Source: Enterobacter sp. Cy-643
GTDB taxonomy: Bacteria; Pseudomonadota; Gammaproteobacteria; Enterobacterales; Enterobacteriaceae
Assembly (NCBI RefSeq): GCF_011752815.1
Contig: NZ_VWWV01000003.1
Span: 62,001 to 126,000, forward strand
Reading direction: 5' to 3'
DNA: 64,000 nucleotides
Shown here: positions 29,301 to 39,275 of the stretch, one piece after another
How the letters are laid out: each line of letters begins with the position of its first letter
How positions within the stretch are numbered: the first letter of the stretch is position 1
The notes under the pieces: model-generated
Database searches by the model: none
Told to the model about the DNA's origin: nothing
Seen by the model: the letters and a program-made list of their open reading frames with translations, nothing else
Translations under genes and position numbers: made by a program

Positions 29301-29756
29301 GTGAACAAGCAAAAAGGATTTACGCTAATTGAGCTCATGGTGGTGATAGGCATCATCGCCATTCTTAGCGCCATCGGTATTCCAGGATATCAAAACTACC
29401 TTCGCAAAGCAGCCTTGACCGATATGCTGCAAACCTTCCTGCCCTATCGTACCGCCGTCGAGCTTTGTGCCATCGAGCGCGGGGGGATCTCCGGTTGCAA
29501 TGCCGGCAGTAACGGCATCGCTGAAACCAAAACAACGCGTTATATCAGCGCGATGAGCGTTGCCAGCGGGATTGTGACACTCAACGGCCAGGAATCCCTG
29601 AACGGGCTGGCGGTAACGTTCACCCCTCAGTGGAGCGATGCTAACGGCGTAACCGGCTGGGCAAGAGTCTGTAATGCTGAAAACGGATCGCCGCTGAAAC
29701 AAGCCTGTGAAGATGTATTCCGTTTTAACGAAACGCAAGCGGGGACTGGCAAATGA
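29301..29756 (+). CDS. ppdD: Type IV prepilin PpdD
   Basis: Major type IV pilin-like protein. The GTG at 29301 with GGAG upstream gives a short leader and the prepilin peptidase site KG/FTLIELMVVIG with Glu5 of the mature protein; 151 aa. The C-terminal half has the Cys pair typical of the globular head (RVCNAENG... ACEDVF). A longer frame opens at 29271, but a short leader is standard. First gene of ppdD-hofB-hofC; the stop overlaps hofB by 4 bases. Confidence 0.95.
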   Translation: MNKQKGFTLIELMVVIGIIAILSAIGIPGYQNYLRKAALTDMLQTFLPYRTAVELCAIERGGISGCNAGSNGIAETKTTRYISAMSVASGIVTLNGQESLNGLAVTFTPQWSDANGVTGWARVCNAENGSPLKQACEDVFRFNETQAGTGK

Positions 29757-31132
29757 GTACAAAAGAACAGCTCAACGCCCTTTGCCAGCATTACAACGCC
29801 GTACTGATAGAGGAAACACCTGGCGCGGTACGAATTGCCGTTGCTGAAGCCCCAAACGAGCAAATGTACGAAGCGCTCCGTTTTCTTTGCGATAAACACA
29901 TTGATGTAGAGATCTGGCCTATTGAACGGCTGGAGAAATGGCAAACGCTGGAGCCCTCTCAACCTTTGGAGCACGATCGCAGCAGTTCGGTGGTCGCACT
30001 CTTGAATACAACGCTTGCCGCCGCCGTTCAGCAGCGTGCATCCGATATCCATTTTGAGCCCTTCGAAAATGCCTATCGAATTCGGCTGCGCATTGATGGC
30101 GTACTGCAATGCCAACCGCTACTGCCCCAGGCAATGGCAGCCCCAGTGACTGCAAGGCTCAAAATTCTGGCTAACCTGGATATCGCTGAAAAGCGATTGC
30201 CGCAGGACGGACAAATGGACTACCTCACCGAGGACGTGAAAGCGTCATTTCGCGTCTCGACGCTGCCCTGCCGATACGGAGAGAAGGTCGTTTTACGGCT
30301 TCTTCAGCAGGGTAAACAACATATGGACATTCACTCCCTGGGCATGTCAGAGGATGAAACCAAAAAACTTGAGCAATCGCTCCAGGCCCCGCAGGGCATG
30401 ATTCTGGTAACCGGTCCGACGGGTAGCGGAAAAACCATTACGCTGTACAGCGCCCTGACGGCGCTTAACCAACCTGGCATTAACGTCTGCAGCGTAGAAG
30501 ATCCAATAGAAATTCCTCAGGAAGGACTGAATCAGACGCAGATAAACCCGAAGGCGGGTCTCACCTTTCAGCACGTCCTGCGCGCATTACTGAGGCAGGA
30601 TCCAGACATCATTATGGTCGGTGAGATCAGGGATGGAGAAACCGCAGAAATTGCCATCAAGGCGGCCCAGACCGGGCACCTGGTTTTATCGACGCTGCAT
30701 ACCAATTCCACCGTTGAAACGCTTGTCCGCCTTGAGCAAATGGCCATTCCTCGCTGGATGATCGCGTCTGCTGTAAATATTATCGTGGCTCAAAGACTGG
30801 TGAGAAAACTTTGCCCTCACTGTAAAGCGCATCACGAACCCGCCATAACATTACCTGGACACATTTGGCCTTCCGCACTGCCCAATTGGCGTGCGACAGG
30901 ATGTGAGCGTTGCTATGGAGGGTATTATGGGCGAACAGCGCTATTTGAAATCCTGCCGCTATCCGCTGATTTAAGGCAAGTCATCACGCAAGGCGAACCC
31001 GCAAGTAAAATTGAAAAGCTCGCCAGAGAGCAAGGAATGAGTACGCTTTTCGAGAGTGGCTGCGCTGCCGTAGCACAAGGCCATACGACGCTGGAGGAGG
31101 TTTACCGTGTGTTAGGTGTGCCACATGCCTAA
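29753..31132 (+). CDS. hofB: Type IV pilus assembly ATPase (PilB/GspE family)
   Basis: 459-aa cytoplasmic ATPase that powers pilin polymerisation. Walker A GPTGSGKT near residues 222-229, Asp box and Walker B in DIIMVGEIRDGETAEIA near 284-300, and the zinc tetracysteine (CPHC and CERC) near 358-390 are present, so it looks intact. Overlaps ppdD by 4 and hofC by 8 bases. Confidence 0.95.
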   Translation: MSTKEQLNALCQHYNAVLIEETPGAVRIAVAEAPNEQMYEALRFLCDKHIDVEIWPIERLEKWQTLEPSQPLEHDRSSSVVALLNTTLAAAVQQRASDIHFEPFENAYRIRLRIDGVLQCQPLLPQAMAAPVTARLKILANLDIAEKRLPQDGQMDYLTEDVKASFRVSTLPCRYGEKVVLRLLQQGKQHMDIHSLGMSEDETKKLEQSLQAPQGMILVTGPTGSGKTITLYSALTALNQPGINVCSVEDPIEIPQEGLNQTQINPKAGLTFQHVLRALLRQDPDIIMVGEIRDGETAEIAIKAAQTGHLVLSTLHTNSTVETLVRLEQMAIPRWMIASAVNIIVAQRLVRKLCPHCKAHHEPAITLPGHIWPSALPNWRATGCERCYGGYYGRTALFEILPLSADLRQVITQGEPASKIEKLAREQGMSTLFESGCAAVAQGHTTLEEVYRVLGVPHA

Positions 31133-32333
31133 ACCTCTGCTCTGGCGCTGGGAAGCCATAGATAATGAAGGCCAGCTCAAGAGAGGTGAATTGCTTACCA
31201 GCGAGCGAGCCTTGCTTGAAGCGGAGCTTGCTCAGCAGCAGCTCCAGCTCATTTCCGCTAAAAAATCATCTTTATCGGGCCAATCCTGTTGGCATATTCA
31301 GTACAAAATTGACGTTGTCAGGCAGCTTGCAGCGCTACTTCATGCAGGCATTGCTTTGACTGACTCTCTGTTGCTCATAGCCCGCCAGCATCCAAAACCT
31401 GCATGGTCGGCATTATTACAACACATCGAGCGGCAGGTAGCGCAGGGTATACCGTTTTCCGAAGCGCTTAAGCAATGGCCCAGTATCTTCCCTCCCCTTT
31501 TTATTGCCTTGCTGCATACTGGAGAGCTAACGGGAAGGCTTGCGGAGTGCTGCCAGCGGCTGGCCGAACAACAAGAACAACAATACCAACTCAGCAAAAA
31601 GGTCGTGAAAGCCCTGCGTTATCCGCTTTTTATTTTGATTGTTGCGCTGCTGGTAACCACAGGCATGGTTGGGTTTGTTCTGCCCGAGTTTGCCAATATC
31701 TATCGTTCTTTTAACGCGCCTTTGCCCGCCATTACCCAAGCCGTTATGAGTCTTTCAGAGTGGGCAACGTCTCAAGGGGGATGGTGGGTTTTAACCGCAG
31801 TGTTCTTCGCTGTTATCGGTTGGTGGCTTCGTCGTACCCAGCCCGGCATTCGGGAAAAAGAACAATTACTGCTGTTAAAAATACCGGTCATTGCACCCTT
31901 GAGGCAGGGCCAGTTGCTCAGCCAGATATTTACCGTGTTAACGCTGTCTCAGCATTCTGGCGTTCCTCTGCTAGAAGGGCTTGATGCGGTTAAAAAAACG
32001 CTGACCCAGACTTTCTGGCAACGGCAAATTGCTGATGTACACGATCGGGTTTCCGAAGGAAAGCCCCTATGGCAGGCGCTGGAGCAGTCGGGGTATTTCA
32101 CACCACTTTGCCAACAGCTGGTTCGCATTGGTGAAGAATCGGGTTCTCTGGATCTTATGCTTGAGCGGCTGGCGCGCTGGCATTATGAGAAAACGCAGGA
32201 ACTGGCTGAAAATCTTGCCGCCACGCTGGAGCCGGTCATGATGCTGGTCATTGGCTTAATCATTGGCACGCTGGTGATAGCCATGTATCTGCCTATTTTC
32301 CAGATGGGGGATGCCATGAGCGGAGGAGGATGA
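31125..32333 (+). CDS. hofC: Type IV pilus platform protein (PilC/GspF family)
   Basis: 402-aa inner-membrane platform protein with two GspF cytoplasmic domains and three membrane segments (about residues 168-190, 218-236 and 372-394). I chose the ATG at 31125, which overlaps hofB by 8 bases, over an ATG 9 bases upstream; MPKPLLWRW matches the family start. More divergent from E. coli than its neighbours. The remaining pilus genes are not here. Confidence 0.94.
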   Translation: MPKPLLWRWEAIDNEGQLKRGELLTSERALLEAELAQQQLQLISAKKSSLSGQSCWHIQYKIDVVRQLAALLHAGIALTDSLLLIARQHPKPAWSALLQHIERQVAQGIPFSEALKQWPSIFPPLFIALLHTGELTGRLAECCQRLAEQQEQQYQLSKKVVKALRYPLFILIVALLVTTGMVGFVLPEFANIYRSFNAPLPAITQAVMSLSEWATSQGGWWVLTAVFFAVIGWWLRRTQPGIREKEQLLLLKIPVIAPLRQGQLLSQIFTVLTLSQHSGVPLLEGLDAVKKTLTQTFWQRQIADVHDRVSEGKPLWQALEQSGYFTPLCQQLVRIGEESGSLDLMLERLARWHYEKTQELAENLAATLEPVMMLVIGLIIGTLVIAMYLPIFQMGDAMSGGG

Positions 32334-32352
32334 CGCAGCCTGAACTGCGTCA
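32331..32352. terminator. Hairpin between hofC and guaC
   Basis: TGACGCAG / CTGCGTCA stem with a 6-base loop, starting in the hofC stop codon, in the short gap before the convergent guaC stop. No T-run, so a weak terminator at best. Confidence 0.45.
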
Positions 32353-32362
32353 TTGATGCTCA

Positions 32363-33406
32363 TCAGAGGCTATTGAAAACGCGGTTTTCCTGTTCCGCTA
32401 CGCGGATGAAAGTCGTGCGTTTGGTCAGCTCTTTAAGGCGAGAAGCACCTACATAAGTACATGCAGAACGCAGGCCGCCAAGGATATCGCGAGCGGTATT
32501 TTCCACCGGCCCGCGCAGAGGCAGCTTAACAGTTTTGCCTTCTGCAGCGCGGTACTGCGCAACACCGCCTACGTGGCGGGTCATGGCAGACTCGGAACTC
32601 ATGCCGTAGAACAGCATAAACTTCTCACCATCCTGTTCGACAACGGTACCGCCGCTTTCTTCGTGTCCAGCCAGCATACCGCCCAGCATAACGAAGTCGG
32701 CGCCGCCGCCGAAGGCCTTGGCCACGTCGCCCGGCATAGTGCAACCGCCATCGCTAACGATTTGGCCGCCCAGGCCATGTGCCGCATCGGCACATTCAAT
32801 GACGGCGGAAAGCTGAGGATAGCCCACGCCGGTTTTAACGCGCGTGGTACATACAGAGCCAGGGCCAATGCCCACTTTCACGATATCGGCCCCGGACAGA
32901 ATCAATTCTTCACACATTTCACCGGTAACCACGTTACCCGCACAGATAACTTTATCAGGCCATGCTTCACGGGCTTTGCTGACGAACTGAGTGAAGTGCT
33001 CAGAGTAGCCGTTTGCCACGTCGATACAGATAAATTTCAGCGCAGGAGTCAGAGCCAGAATCTGCCTGGTTTTGGCAAAATCTGCATCAGAAGTACCGGT
33101 TGAGACCATGATATGGCGCAGCAGGCTTTCAGGCACGGAACGAATAAAGTTGCTCCACTCTTCTACCGAGTAGTGTTTGTGTACAGCGGTAAGAATATCG
33201 AATGAGGCCAGCGCCTGCGCCATCGCGAAAGTGCCAACAGTGTCCATATTTGCAGCAATAATAGGGACGCCAGACCACGTGATGCCGGAATGCTTGAATG
33301 TGAATTGACGTTCCAGCTCAACGTCTGAACGGCTTTTGAGGGTGGAGCGTTTTGGGCGGATTAAAACGTCTTTAAAACCTAACTTCAAATCTTCTTCAAT
33401 ACGCAT
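32363..33406 (-). CDS. guaC: GMP reductase
   Basis: GuaC reduces GMP to IMP with NADPH, linking guanine and adenine nucleotides. 347 aa. The IMPDH/GMPR barrel has the catalytic Cys in [15 protein letters not shown] near residues 181-195 and the phosphate loop [19 protein letters not shown] near 218-236. There are no CBS domains, as expected for GMP reductase. Opposite to hofC and divergent from coaE. Confidence 0.97.
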   Translation of the reverse strand: MRIEEDLKLGFKDVLIRPKRSTLKSRSDVELERQFTFKHSGITWSGVPIIAANMDTVGTFAMAQALASFDILTAVHKHYSVEEWSNFIRSVPESLLRHIMVSTGTSDADFAKTRQILALTPALKFICIDVANGYSEHFTQFVSKAREAWPDKVICAGNVVTGEMCEELILSGADIVKVGIGPGSVCTTRVKTGVGYPQLSAVIECADAAHGLGGQIVSDGGCTMPGDVAKAFGGGADFVMLGGMLAGHEESGGTVVEQDGEKFMLFYGMSSESAMTRHVGGVAQYRAAEGKTVKLPLRGPVENTARDILGGLRSACTYVGASRLKELTKRTTFIRVAEQENRVFNSL

Positions 33407-33793
33407 GATGCAGATCCCTGGGTCGAATGGCGATGAACGCGATTGGCGGCAGGCTCTTCATTACTCAAGACAGAGAACAACGGCAGGCCCGGAACCCAGA
33501 TATACAGAAATCAGACACTGGGGTGAGCAAGCACGGTAAACGTACCTGTGGCTTAAAGTAAAACGAGCAAGCAACAGCCAACTCCAGTGACGCTATCATA
33601 CGCAGTAATAATGACTCCGCAAGACTGCGAAAACCGACTTTTTTACGCTACAATCGTTTAAATTTACCTGGTAAACGGTAAAAAGCCCGAAGACGGCGAA
33701 TACCTGATTTTTATATGATGCAAATTCATTTAAAAACGCGCTGCTGAAGACTTTTTATATTATTGATAAATATAGCATCAGGATCGGTTATCT
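33407..33793. other. Intergenic region between guaC and coaE
   Basis: 387 bases between divergent genes. The right half is AT-rich and contains the palindrome TTTACC-T-GGTAAA at 33663-33675 with a further GGTAAA at 33677-33682, and a TATTAT-type box near 33758. No reading frame here is convincing; frames on the left are shadows or lack ribosome sites. Confidence 0.5.
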
Positions 33794-34414
33794 ATGGTTT
33801 ACACGGTTGCACTAACGGGCGGCATTGGCAGCGGTAAAAGTACTGTCGCCGAAGCCTTTTCCCGCGCTGGAGTCGCCGTCATTGATGCAGATGTGATTGC
33901 CCGTCAGGTTGTTGAACCCGGCCAACGTGCGTTAGCTCTCATTTCTCAACATTTTGGCCCTGAGATCCTTCTGGAAGATGGTTCTTTAAACCGTCGGGCA
34001 TTGAGAGAAACGATTTTCAGCTCCCCGCAGCAAAAGCAATGGGTTAATAACCTGCTGCATCCCATCATCCAGCAGCGAACCCGTGATGAAATTGCCCGCG
34101 CTACCTCACCTTATGTGCTGTGGGTAGTCCCGCTGCTGATAGAAAACAATCTGCAACAAAAGGCGGACCGGATTTTAGTGGTGGATGTTTCCCCCGAGAC
34201 CCAGATTGCGCGTACTATGCTGCGGGATAATGTTTCCCGCGAGCACGCACAGCAGATTCTGGATGCTCAGGCGTCCCGCGAAGCTCGTCTCGCCGCAGCA
34301 GATGATGTAATTAATAATGACGGCAGCCCCCAGGACGTTGTCGTGCATGTTGACCGCCTGCATAGCCAGTACCTGAAACTGGCTAGTCTGGCCGCACAAC
34401 AGGAAGCAGAATGA
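33794..34414 (+). CDS. coaE: Dephospho-CoA kinase
   Basis: CoaE phosphorylates the ribose 3' position of dephospho-CoA, the last step of coenzyme A synthesis. 206 aa; P-loop GGIGSGKST near residues 9-17, followed by [15 protein letters not shown] near 30-44 (substrate-binding region) and the lid-proximal [15 protein letters not shown] near 102-116. Its stop overlaps the zapD start, so coaE-zapD-yacG form an operon. Confidence 0.97.
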   Translation: MVYTVALTGGIGSGKSTVAEAFSRAGVAVIDADVIARQVVEPGQRALALISQHFGPEILLEDGSLNRRALRETIFSSPQQKQWVNNLLHPIIQQRTRDEIARATSPYVLWVVPLLIENNLQQKADRILVVDVSPETQIARTMLRDNVSREHAQQILDAQASREARLAAADDVINNDGSPQDVVVHVDRLHSQYLKLASLAAQQEAE

Positions 34415-35157
34415 TGAACACTCAAGTTCTTTTCGAACACCCATTGAATGAGAAAATGCGCACGTGGCTGCGTATTGAGTTTTTGATCCAACAGATGCAG
34501 TCAGCACTTCCAGTTAATGACAGCGCAAAGGCGCTGCATTTTTTTCGTAACGTCGGTGACTTACTGGATGTGTTTGAAAGGGGCGAAATTCGTACCGATA
34601 TTCTCAAAGAGATAGGCCGTCAGCAGCGTAAACTGCTCAGCTGGTCAGAAGTCCCTGGGGTGGATATGCAGCGCATCGACTCGCTGCGAAGCCAATTGGA
34701 GACCTGCGGCAGCGTATTAATGGCCGCACCGCGTATTGGGCAGATACTGCGAGAAGATCGCCTTATTGCGCTGGTACGCCAGCGCCTTAGCATCCCAGGC
34801 GGTTGCTGTAGTTTCGACCTGCCGACGCTACATATTTGGCTTTATCTGCCGCAGGAACAACGCGATGTTCAGGTTAATTTTTGGCTAAACAGTCTCGAAC
34901 CGGTAAAACAGTCACTCGACCTTCTGTTGGACATCATCCGCAATTCTGCGCCATTCCGGAAACAAACCAGCCTCAATGGGTTCTATCAGGATAACGGCGA
35001 CGATGCCGACTTGCTTCGCCTGCATCTCACTCTCGGAGACCAGCTTTATCCGCAAATTTCCGGCCACAAAAGCCGCTTTGCGATTCGGTTTATGCCGCTG
35101 GATTCAGAAAATGGCCAGGTGCCTGAACGTCTGGACTTTGAGCTTGCCTGCTGCTAA
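34414..35157 (+). CDS. zapD: Cell division protein ZapD
   Basis: ZapD (YacF) binds the FtsZ C-terminus and bundles protofilaments at the Z ring. Of two adjacent ATG codons (34411, 34414) the second gives the family length of 247 aa. The conserved stretches [19 protein letters not shown] at the start and [11 protein letters not shown] in the middle, and the C-terminal [14 protein letters not shown], identify it. Overlaps coaE by 1-4 bases; yacG follows after 9 bases. Confidence 0.96.
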   Translation: MNTQVLFEHPLNEKMRTWLRIEFLIQQMQSALPVNDSAKALHFFRNVGDLLDVFERGEIRTDILKEIGRQQRKLLSWSEVPGVDMQRIDSLRSQLETCGSVLMAAPRIGQILREDRLIALVRQRLSIPGGCCSFDLPTLHIWLYLPQEQRDVQVNFWLNSLEPVKQSLDLLLDIIRNSAPFRKQTSLNGFYQDNGDDADLLRLHLTLGDQLYPQISGHKSRFAIRFMPLDSENGQVPERLDFELACC

Positions 35158-35166
35158 GGAAAAAAC

Positions 35167-35364
35167 ATGAACGAAGAAACCATCGTTAATTGTCCTGGCT
35201 GCGGCAAAGCGGTTATCTGGAACGAAAGTAGTCCATACAGACCATTTTGCAGCAAGCGCTGCCAGCTTATTGATTTGGGCGAGTGGGCCGCTGAGGAAAA
35301 ACGAATTCCGAGCAGCGGCGATCTTTCTGAAAGCGATGACTGGAGCGAAGAGCAGGCACGCTAA
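35167..35364 (+). CDS. yacG: DNA gyrase inhibitor YacG, zinc protein
   Basis: 65 aa. Four cysteines in CPGCG (near residue 9) and FCSKRC (near 28-33) form the zinc site; an acidic, disordered tail follows ([15 protein letters not shown]). Members bind GyrB and inhibit gyrase. The stop overlaps the mutT stop on the other strand by 3 bases, so the two genes are tail to tail with no terminator between. Confidence 0.95.
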   Translation: MNEETIVNCPGCGKAVIWNESSPYRPFCSKRCQLIDLGEWAAEEKRIPSSGDLSESDDWSEEQAR

Positions 35365-35750
35365 GCGTTTAGCAGCTTTAAAATGACGGGCTCATTGGCT
35401 GGCGGAAACTCGTCAGCGATGAGCTCTCCTTGAGCAACCCAACGTCCTGGCTGCCCTTCTTTGCCCCAGGGTTCTCCTGCCCAGCTCTCGATCAGGTAAA
35501 ACCACAGGGAAATATGACGATCCGGGAACTGATATTCAAGGGTTTCAAACAGTTGTGGCTTCTGCGCCACAATACCGGTTTCTTCCTGTAGTTCACGAAT
35601 AACGGCCTGTTCCGGGGACTCACCGACCTCAATCTTACCACCGGGAAATTCCCATTTATTCGCCATATGCGCATCGGCTGCGCGCTGCGTGATAAAAATT
35701 TCACCCTGCTGATTACGAATGATTCCGACGGCGATTTGTAGTTGTTTCAT
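35361..35750 (-). CDS. mutT: 8-oxo-dGTP diphosphatase MutT
   Basis: MutT hydrolyses 8-oxo-dGTP and prevents A:T to C:G changes. 129 aa from MKQLQIAVG; the frame is open 5 codons further but similarity starts here. The Nudix box is complete from residue 37: [22 protein letters not shown], with the metal-binding glutamates. In E. coli it is the last gene of secM-secA-mutT; here a 227-base hairpin-rich spacer separates it from secA, with a minus-strand terminator only 20 bases before its start. Confidence 0.97.
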   Translation of the reverse strand: MKQLQIAVGIIRNQQGEIFITQRAADAHMANKWEFPGGKIEVGESPEQAVIRELQEETGIVAQKPQLFETLEYQFPDRHISLWFYLIESWAGEPWGKEGQPGRWVAQGELIADEFPPANEPVILKLLNA

Positions 35751-35769
35751 ATTCTCACACTCCATGCGT

Positions 35770-35962
35770 AAAAAAGGCGCAGCAAGCTGCGCCTTTGTGG
35801 TTGCTGACAGAGAGGGGAAAAAGCGTGGTTTTTCCCCTCTCTGTGGTTATCAGCCGAAAATCAATGAATTGATTTTCCTTTGTTTTTAACAAACTTTCTG
35901 ATGTTTCTTCTTTCGCCGAAGGTGTGTCTACAGTCTGGAAGGCGCAGAAAGCTGCGCCTTTT
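35770..35962. other. Hairpin-rich secA-mutT spacer
   Basis: Four inverted repeats in about 190 bases: GGCGCAG/CTGCGCC at 35776-35793 with six A on its left (a minus-strand terminator); a perfect 16-bp stem ACAGAGAGGGGAAAAA with its complement, 35807-35844 or so, loop of six; AAAATCAAT-GA-ATTGATTTT near 35858-35877; and a second GGCGCAG/CTGCGCC near 35941-35958 followed by TTTT on the plus strand. The first and last share nearly the same sequence. The corresponding E. coli gap is much shorter, about 60 bases. Confidence 0.6.
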
Positions 35963-35977
35963 CGATTTTGTCAGACC

Positions 35978-38683
35978 TTAGCTCAGGCGGCCATGGCACT
36001 GTTTGTATTTTTTACCGGAGCCGCAAGGGCAAGGATCGTTTCGACCCACTTTACGATCGCCAGTTTCTGCTGCCAGCGCCTGTGCGGCCTGAGTTTCATC
36101 ATCCACATGACTAAGCTGCTGCAAACGTGCCAGACGCTCGGCTTCTTCACGACGCTGTTGCTCCATCGCTTCAACTTCTTCCGGCAGGCGGACCTGGACT
36201 TTGCTCAGGGTGCTGATCACTTCATATTTCAGTGACTCCAGCATCGCGGCAAACATGGAGAAGGACTCACGCTTGTATTCCTGCTTCGGATCTTTCTGCG
36301 CATAACCGCGCAGGTGGATCCCCTGACGCAGGTAATCCATTGCGGCCAGATGCTCTTTCCACAGCGAATCCAGCGTTTGCAGCATCACGCCTTTTTCGAA
36401 GTGACGCATCATTTCCGCACCCACGACTTCTTCTTTACGCTGATAAAGCTCAATCGCCGTCTGCAGAATACGCTCACGCAGCGTTTCTTCGTGCAGCTCA
36501 GGTTCTTTGTCCAGCCATTCTTTGATCGGCATTTCGAGATCAAAGTCGTTTTTCAGACGCTCTTCCAGACCTTCTACATCCCACATTTCTTCCAGAGACT
36601 GAGGCGGAATATGCGCATCGATGGTGACTTTGAAGACGTCTTCACGAATGCTGGCGATGGTTTCGCTCACGTCGGTAACGTCGAGCAGCTCATTACGCTG
36701 GGTATAAATCGCCCGGCGCTGATCGTTCGCAACGTCATCGTATTCCAGCAGCTGTTTACGAATATCAAAGTTACGGCTTTCAACTTTACGCTGTGCGTTG
36801 GCAATCGCCTTGGTCACCCACGGGTGTTCAATCGCCTCTCCCGGCTTCATGCCCAGTTTACGCATCATGTTGGATACGCGATCTGAGGCAAAGATACGCA
36901 TCAGGGCATCTTCCATCGACAGGTAGAAGCGGGAAGAACCGGCATCGCCCTGACGGCCAGAACGGCCACGCAGCTGGTTATCGATACGGCGGGACTCATG
37001 ACGCTCAGTACCGATAATGTGCAGACCGCCGGAAGCCAGTACCGCATCGTGGCGAACCTTCCAGTCCGCTTTGATCTGAGCAATTTGCTCTGGCGTTGGC
37101 TCATCCAGCTCAGCAATCTCTTCCTGCCAGCTCCCGCCCAGCACGATATCCGTACCACGACCCGCCATGTTAGTCGCGATAGTTACCGCGGCTGGGTAAC
37201 CCGCCTGAGCAACGATAGCCGCTTCGTTGGCGTGGAACTTAGCGTTCAGAACATTGTGTTTGATACCGGCCTTGGTCAACTCATTGGAAACCACTTCAGA
37301 TTTCTCAATGGAGATGGTCCCGACCAGAACGGGCTGGCCGTTAGCGGTACGTTCTTTAATGTCTTCGATAATCGCACCGATTTTATCCAGTTCGGTCATG
37401 TAGACCAGATCCGGCATATCTTTACGGATCATTGGGCGGTTGGTCGGCACAACAATGGTATCAAGCTTATAAATGGAGCTAAATTCAAACGCTTCGGTGT
37501 CTGCAGTACCGGTCATCCCTGCCAGCTTCTCGTAAAGACGGAAGTAGTTCTGGAAGGTGATAGACGCCAGCGTCTGGTTTTCATTCTGAATCTCGACGCC
37601 TTCTTTCGCTTCTACGGCCTGGTGAAGACCATCTGACCAACGACGCCCCTGCATGGTACGACCCGTGTGTTCATCAACGATAATGACTTCGCCATCTTTC
37701 ACGATGTAGTCAACGTCGCGGGTGAACAGCGCATGGGCACGCAGCGCCGCCGTTACGTGATGCATCAGCATAATATTGGCAGGAGAGTATAGTGACTCGC
37801 CTTCTTCCATCATGCCTTCTTGTACCAAAAGCTCCTCAATCAGCACCAGACCGCGTTCGGTCAGGTTAACCTGGCGAGATTTTTCATCCACGGAGAAGTG
37901 GCCTTCACCCTGGAAGGTGTCGGAGTCTTCTTTTTCCTGGCGCAGCAGGTGTGGAATGATTTTGTTCACGCGCTTGTACAGTTCAGAGCTGTCTTCGGCC
38001 GGGCCGGAGATGATCAGCGGCGTACGCGCTTCATCGATCAGGATGGAGTCAACCTCATCAACCAGCGCATAGTGAAGCTTGCGCTGCACGCGCTCTTCCG
38101 GGCTGAAAGCCATGTTATCGCGGAGGTAGTCGAAACCGTATTCGTTGTTGGTACCATAAGTGATGTCTGCTGCATAAGCTTCACGCTTAGCCGGCGCCGG
38201 CATGCCAGGCAGGTTAATACCGACGCTCAGACCCAGATATTCAAACAGAGGACGGTTGTTTTCGGCATCACGCTGGGCCAGGTAGTCGTTCACGGTAACA
38301 ACGTGTACACCTTTACCGCTCAGGGCGTTCAGGTATGCAGGCAGCGTTGCGGTCAGGGTTTTACCTTCACCAGTACGCATTTCCGCGATGCAGCGATCGT
38401 TCAGGACCATGCCGCCCAGCAGCTGTACGTCGAAGTGGCGCATCCCGAAGACGCGCTTACTTGCTTCACGCACGACGGCGAACGCTTCCGGGATCAGATT
38501 TTCCAGCACTTCACCTTTTTCCAGGCGCGCGCGGAATTCGCCGGTTTTAGCCTTCAGCTCATCATCAGTGAGCTTTTCCATCTGTGGTTCCATGCTGTTG
38601 ATCACGGAAACAACTTTGCGCATACGGCGCAATGTACGATCGTTACGACTACCGAAAACTTTAGTTAATAATTTGATTAGCAT
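35978..38683 (-). CDS. secA: Preprotein translocase ATPase SecA
   Basis: SecA drives preproteins through SecYEG. 901 aa, as in E. coli. Walker A in MRTGEGKTL near residues 102-110, Walker B in [15 protein letters not shown] near 206-220, second nucleotide fold with [15 protein letters not shown] near 502-516, and the C-terminal zinc site [14 protein letters not shown] near 885-898 (binds SecB and lipid). Translated from the secM-secA mRNA, where SecM arrest exposes the secA ribosome site. Confidence 0.99.
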   Translation of the reverse strand: MLIKLLTKVFGSRNDRTLRRMRKVVSVINSMEPQMEKLTDDELKAKTGEFRARLEKGEVLENLIPEAFAVVREASKRVFGMRHFDVQLLGGMVLNDRCIAEMRTGEGKTLTATLPAYLNALSGKGVHVVTVNDYLAQRDAENNRPLFEYLGLSVGINLPGMPAPAKREAYAADITYGTNNEYGFDYLRDNMAFSPEERVQRKLHYALVDEVDSILIDEARTPLIISGPAEDSSELYKRVNKIIPHLLRQEKEDSDTFQGEGHFSVDEKSRQVNLTERGLVLIEELLVQEGMMEEGESLYSPANIMLMHHVTAALRAHALFTRDVDYIVKDGEVIIVDEHTGRTMQGRRWSDGLHQAVEAKEGVEIQNENQTLASITFQNYFRLYEKLAGMTGTADTEAFEFSSIYKLDTIVVPTNRPMIRKDMPDLVYMTELDKIGAIIEDIKERTANGQPVLVGTISIEKSEVVSNELTKAGIKHNVLNAKFHANEAAIVAQAGYPAAVTIATNMAGRGTDIVLGGSWQEEIAELDEPTPEQIAQIKADWKVRHDAVLASGGLHIIGTERHESRRIDNQLRGRSGRQGDAGSSRFYLSMEDALMRIFASDRVSNMMRKLGMKPGEAIEHPWVTKAIANAQRKVESRNFDIRKQLLEYDDVANDQRRAIYTQRNELLDVTDVSETIASIREDVFKVTIDAHIPPQSLEEMWDVEGLEERLKNDFDLEMPIKEWLDKEPELHEETLRERILQTAIELYQRKEEVVGAEMMRHFEKGVMLQTLDSLWKEHLAAMDYLRQGIHLRGYAQKDPKQEYKRESFSMFAAMLESLKYEVISTLSKVQVRLPEEVEAMEQQRREEAERLARLQQLSHVDDETQAAQALAAETGDRKVGRNDPCPCGSGKKYKQCHGRLS

Positions 38684-38746
38684 AATAAATTCTCAAACGC
38701 CTGCCGTCAGTACGGTCAATAAATTGTTGTTAGTTTGGAAGATGAA

Positions 38747-39253
38747 TTAGCTGAGGCAAAGCGGGCCTGCGCGGATGCCCTGTACCTGACGGATCCACAG
38801 CACGGTACTGAAAACGTCTCCCACAGGAGATGCTCTAAACGCAGTCTGGCGAACAATAACGGGAGGTTTACTTTCCTGCGTTAACAGCGCGCTAAGCGTG
38901 TCCAACAGGGCAAGGTGCTGTGCCTGAAGCGGCACATTTTCCTGAGCCACAGGCAAAGCCTGAGGTGCCATAGCAAAGGAAAGATGACGGATAACGGTGC
39001 GGATTGCATGCTGGTGCCAATAGTCCACACTAAAAGAAGGACGGCGAGTACTTTCTTGTAGCTGAACCAAGCTATCGAAACGCAACTGGCGCGCCGAATC
39101 GTGGCGGCTGGCGGAAGCTTCAGCGGGCACGCCGGTCTCTGTGTTACCGTTGAGCGCAGGCATGCCAAAACTCGCCGCGACCATCCCCAACAGGAGATGC
39201 GGCCAGAAATAACGTCTGCCAAATTGTCGCCAACGATTTAGAATACCAATCAC
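38747..39253 (-). CDS. secM: Secretion monitor SecM
   Basis: SecM is a translation-arrest peptide that senses SecA activity. 168 aa from a GTG start (as in E. coli), with an unusually late signal sequence near residues 16-38 ([15 protein letters not shown]). The C-terminal arrest motif is complete. The conserved central block [16 protein letters not shown] precedes a divergent linker. It is divergent from the DUF721 gene with only 22 bases between starts. Confidence 0.96.
   Translation of the reverse strand: MIGILNRWRQFGRRYFWPHLLLGMVAASFGMPALNGNTETGVPAEASASRHDSARQLRFDSLVQLQESTRRPSFSVDYWHQHAIRTVIRHLSFAMAPQALPVAQENVPLQAQHLALLDTLSALLTQESKPPVIVRQTAFRASPVGDVFSTVLWIRQVQGIRAGPLCLS
38762..38812 (-). 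promoter_or_regulatory. SecM arrest motif codons
   Basis: Codons for residues 148-164, reading [17 protein letters not shown], match the arrest consensus FxxxxWIxxxxGIRAGP at every fixed position, including the critical Arg and final Pro. This implies that ribosome stalling and control of secA work here. Confidence 0.92.
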
Positions 39254-39275
39254 TTTTTCCGCCGGAGCTTAATGT

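Noticed and set aside
29627-30115. 162-codon minus-strand frame across ppdD and hofB
   Set aside because: Antisense to two intact genes; shadow frame.
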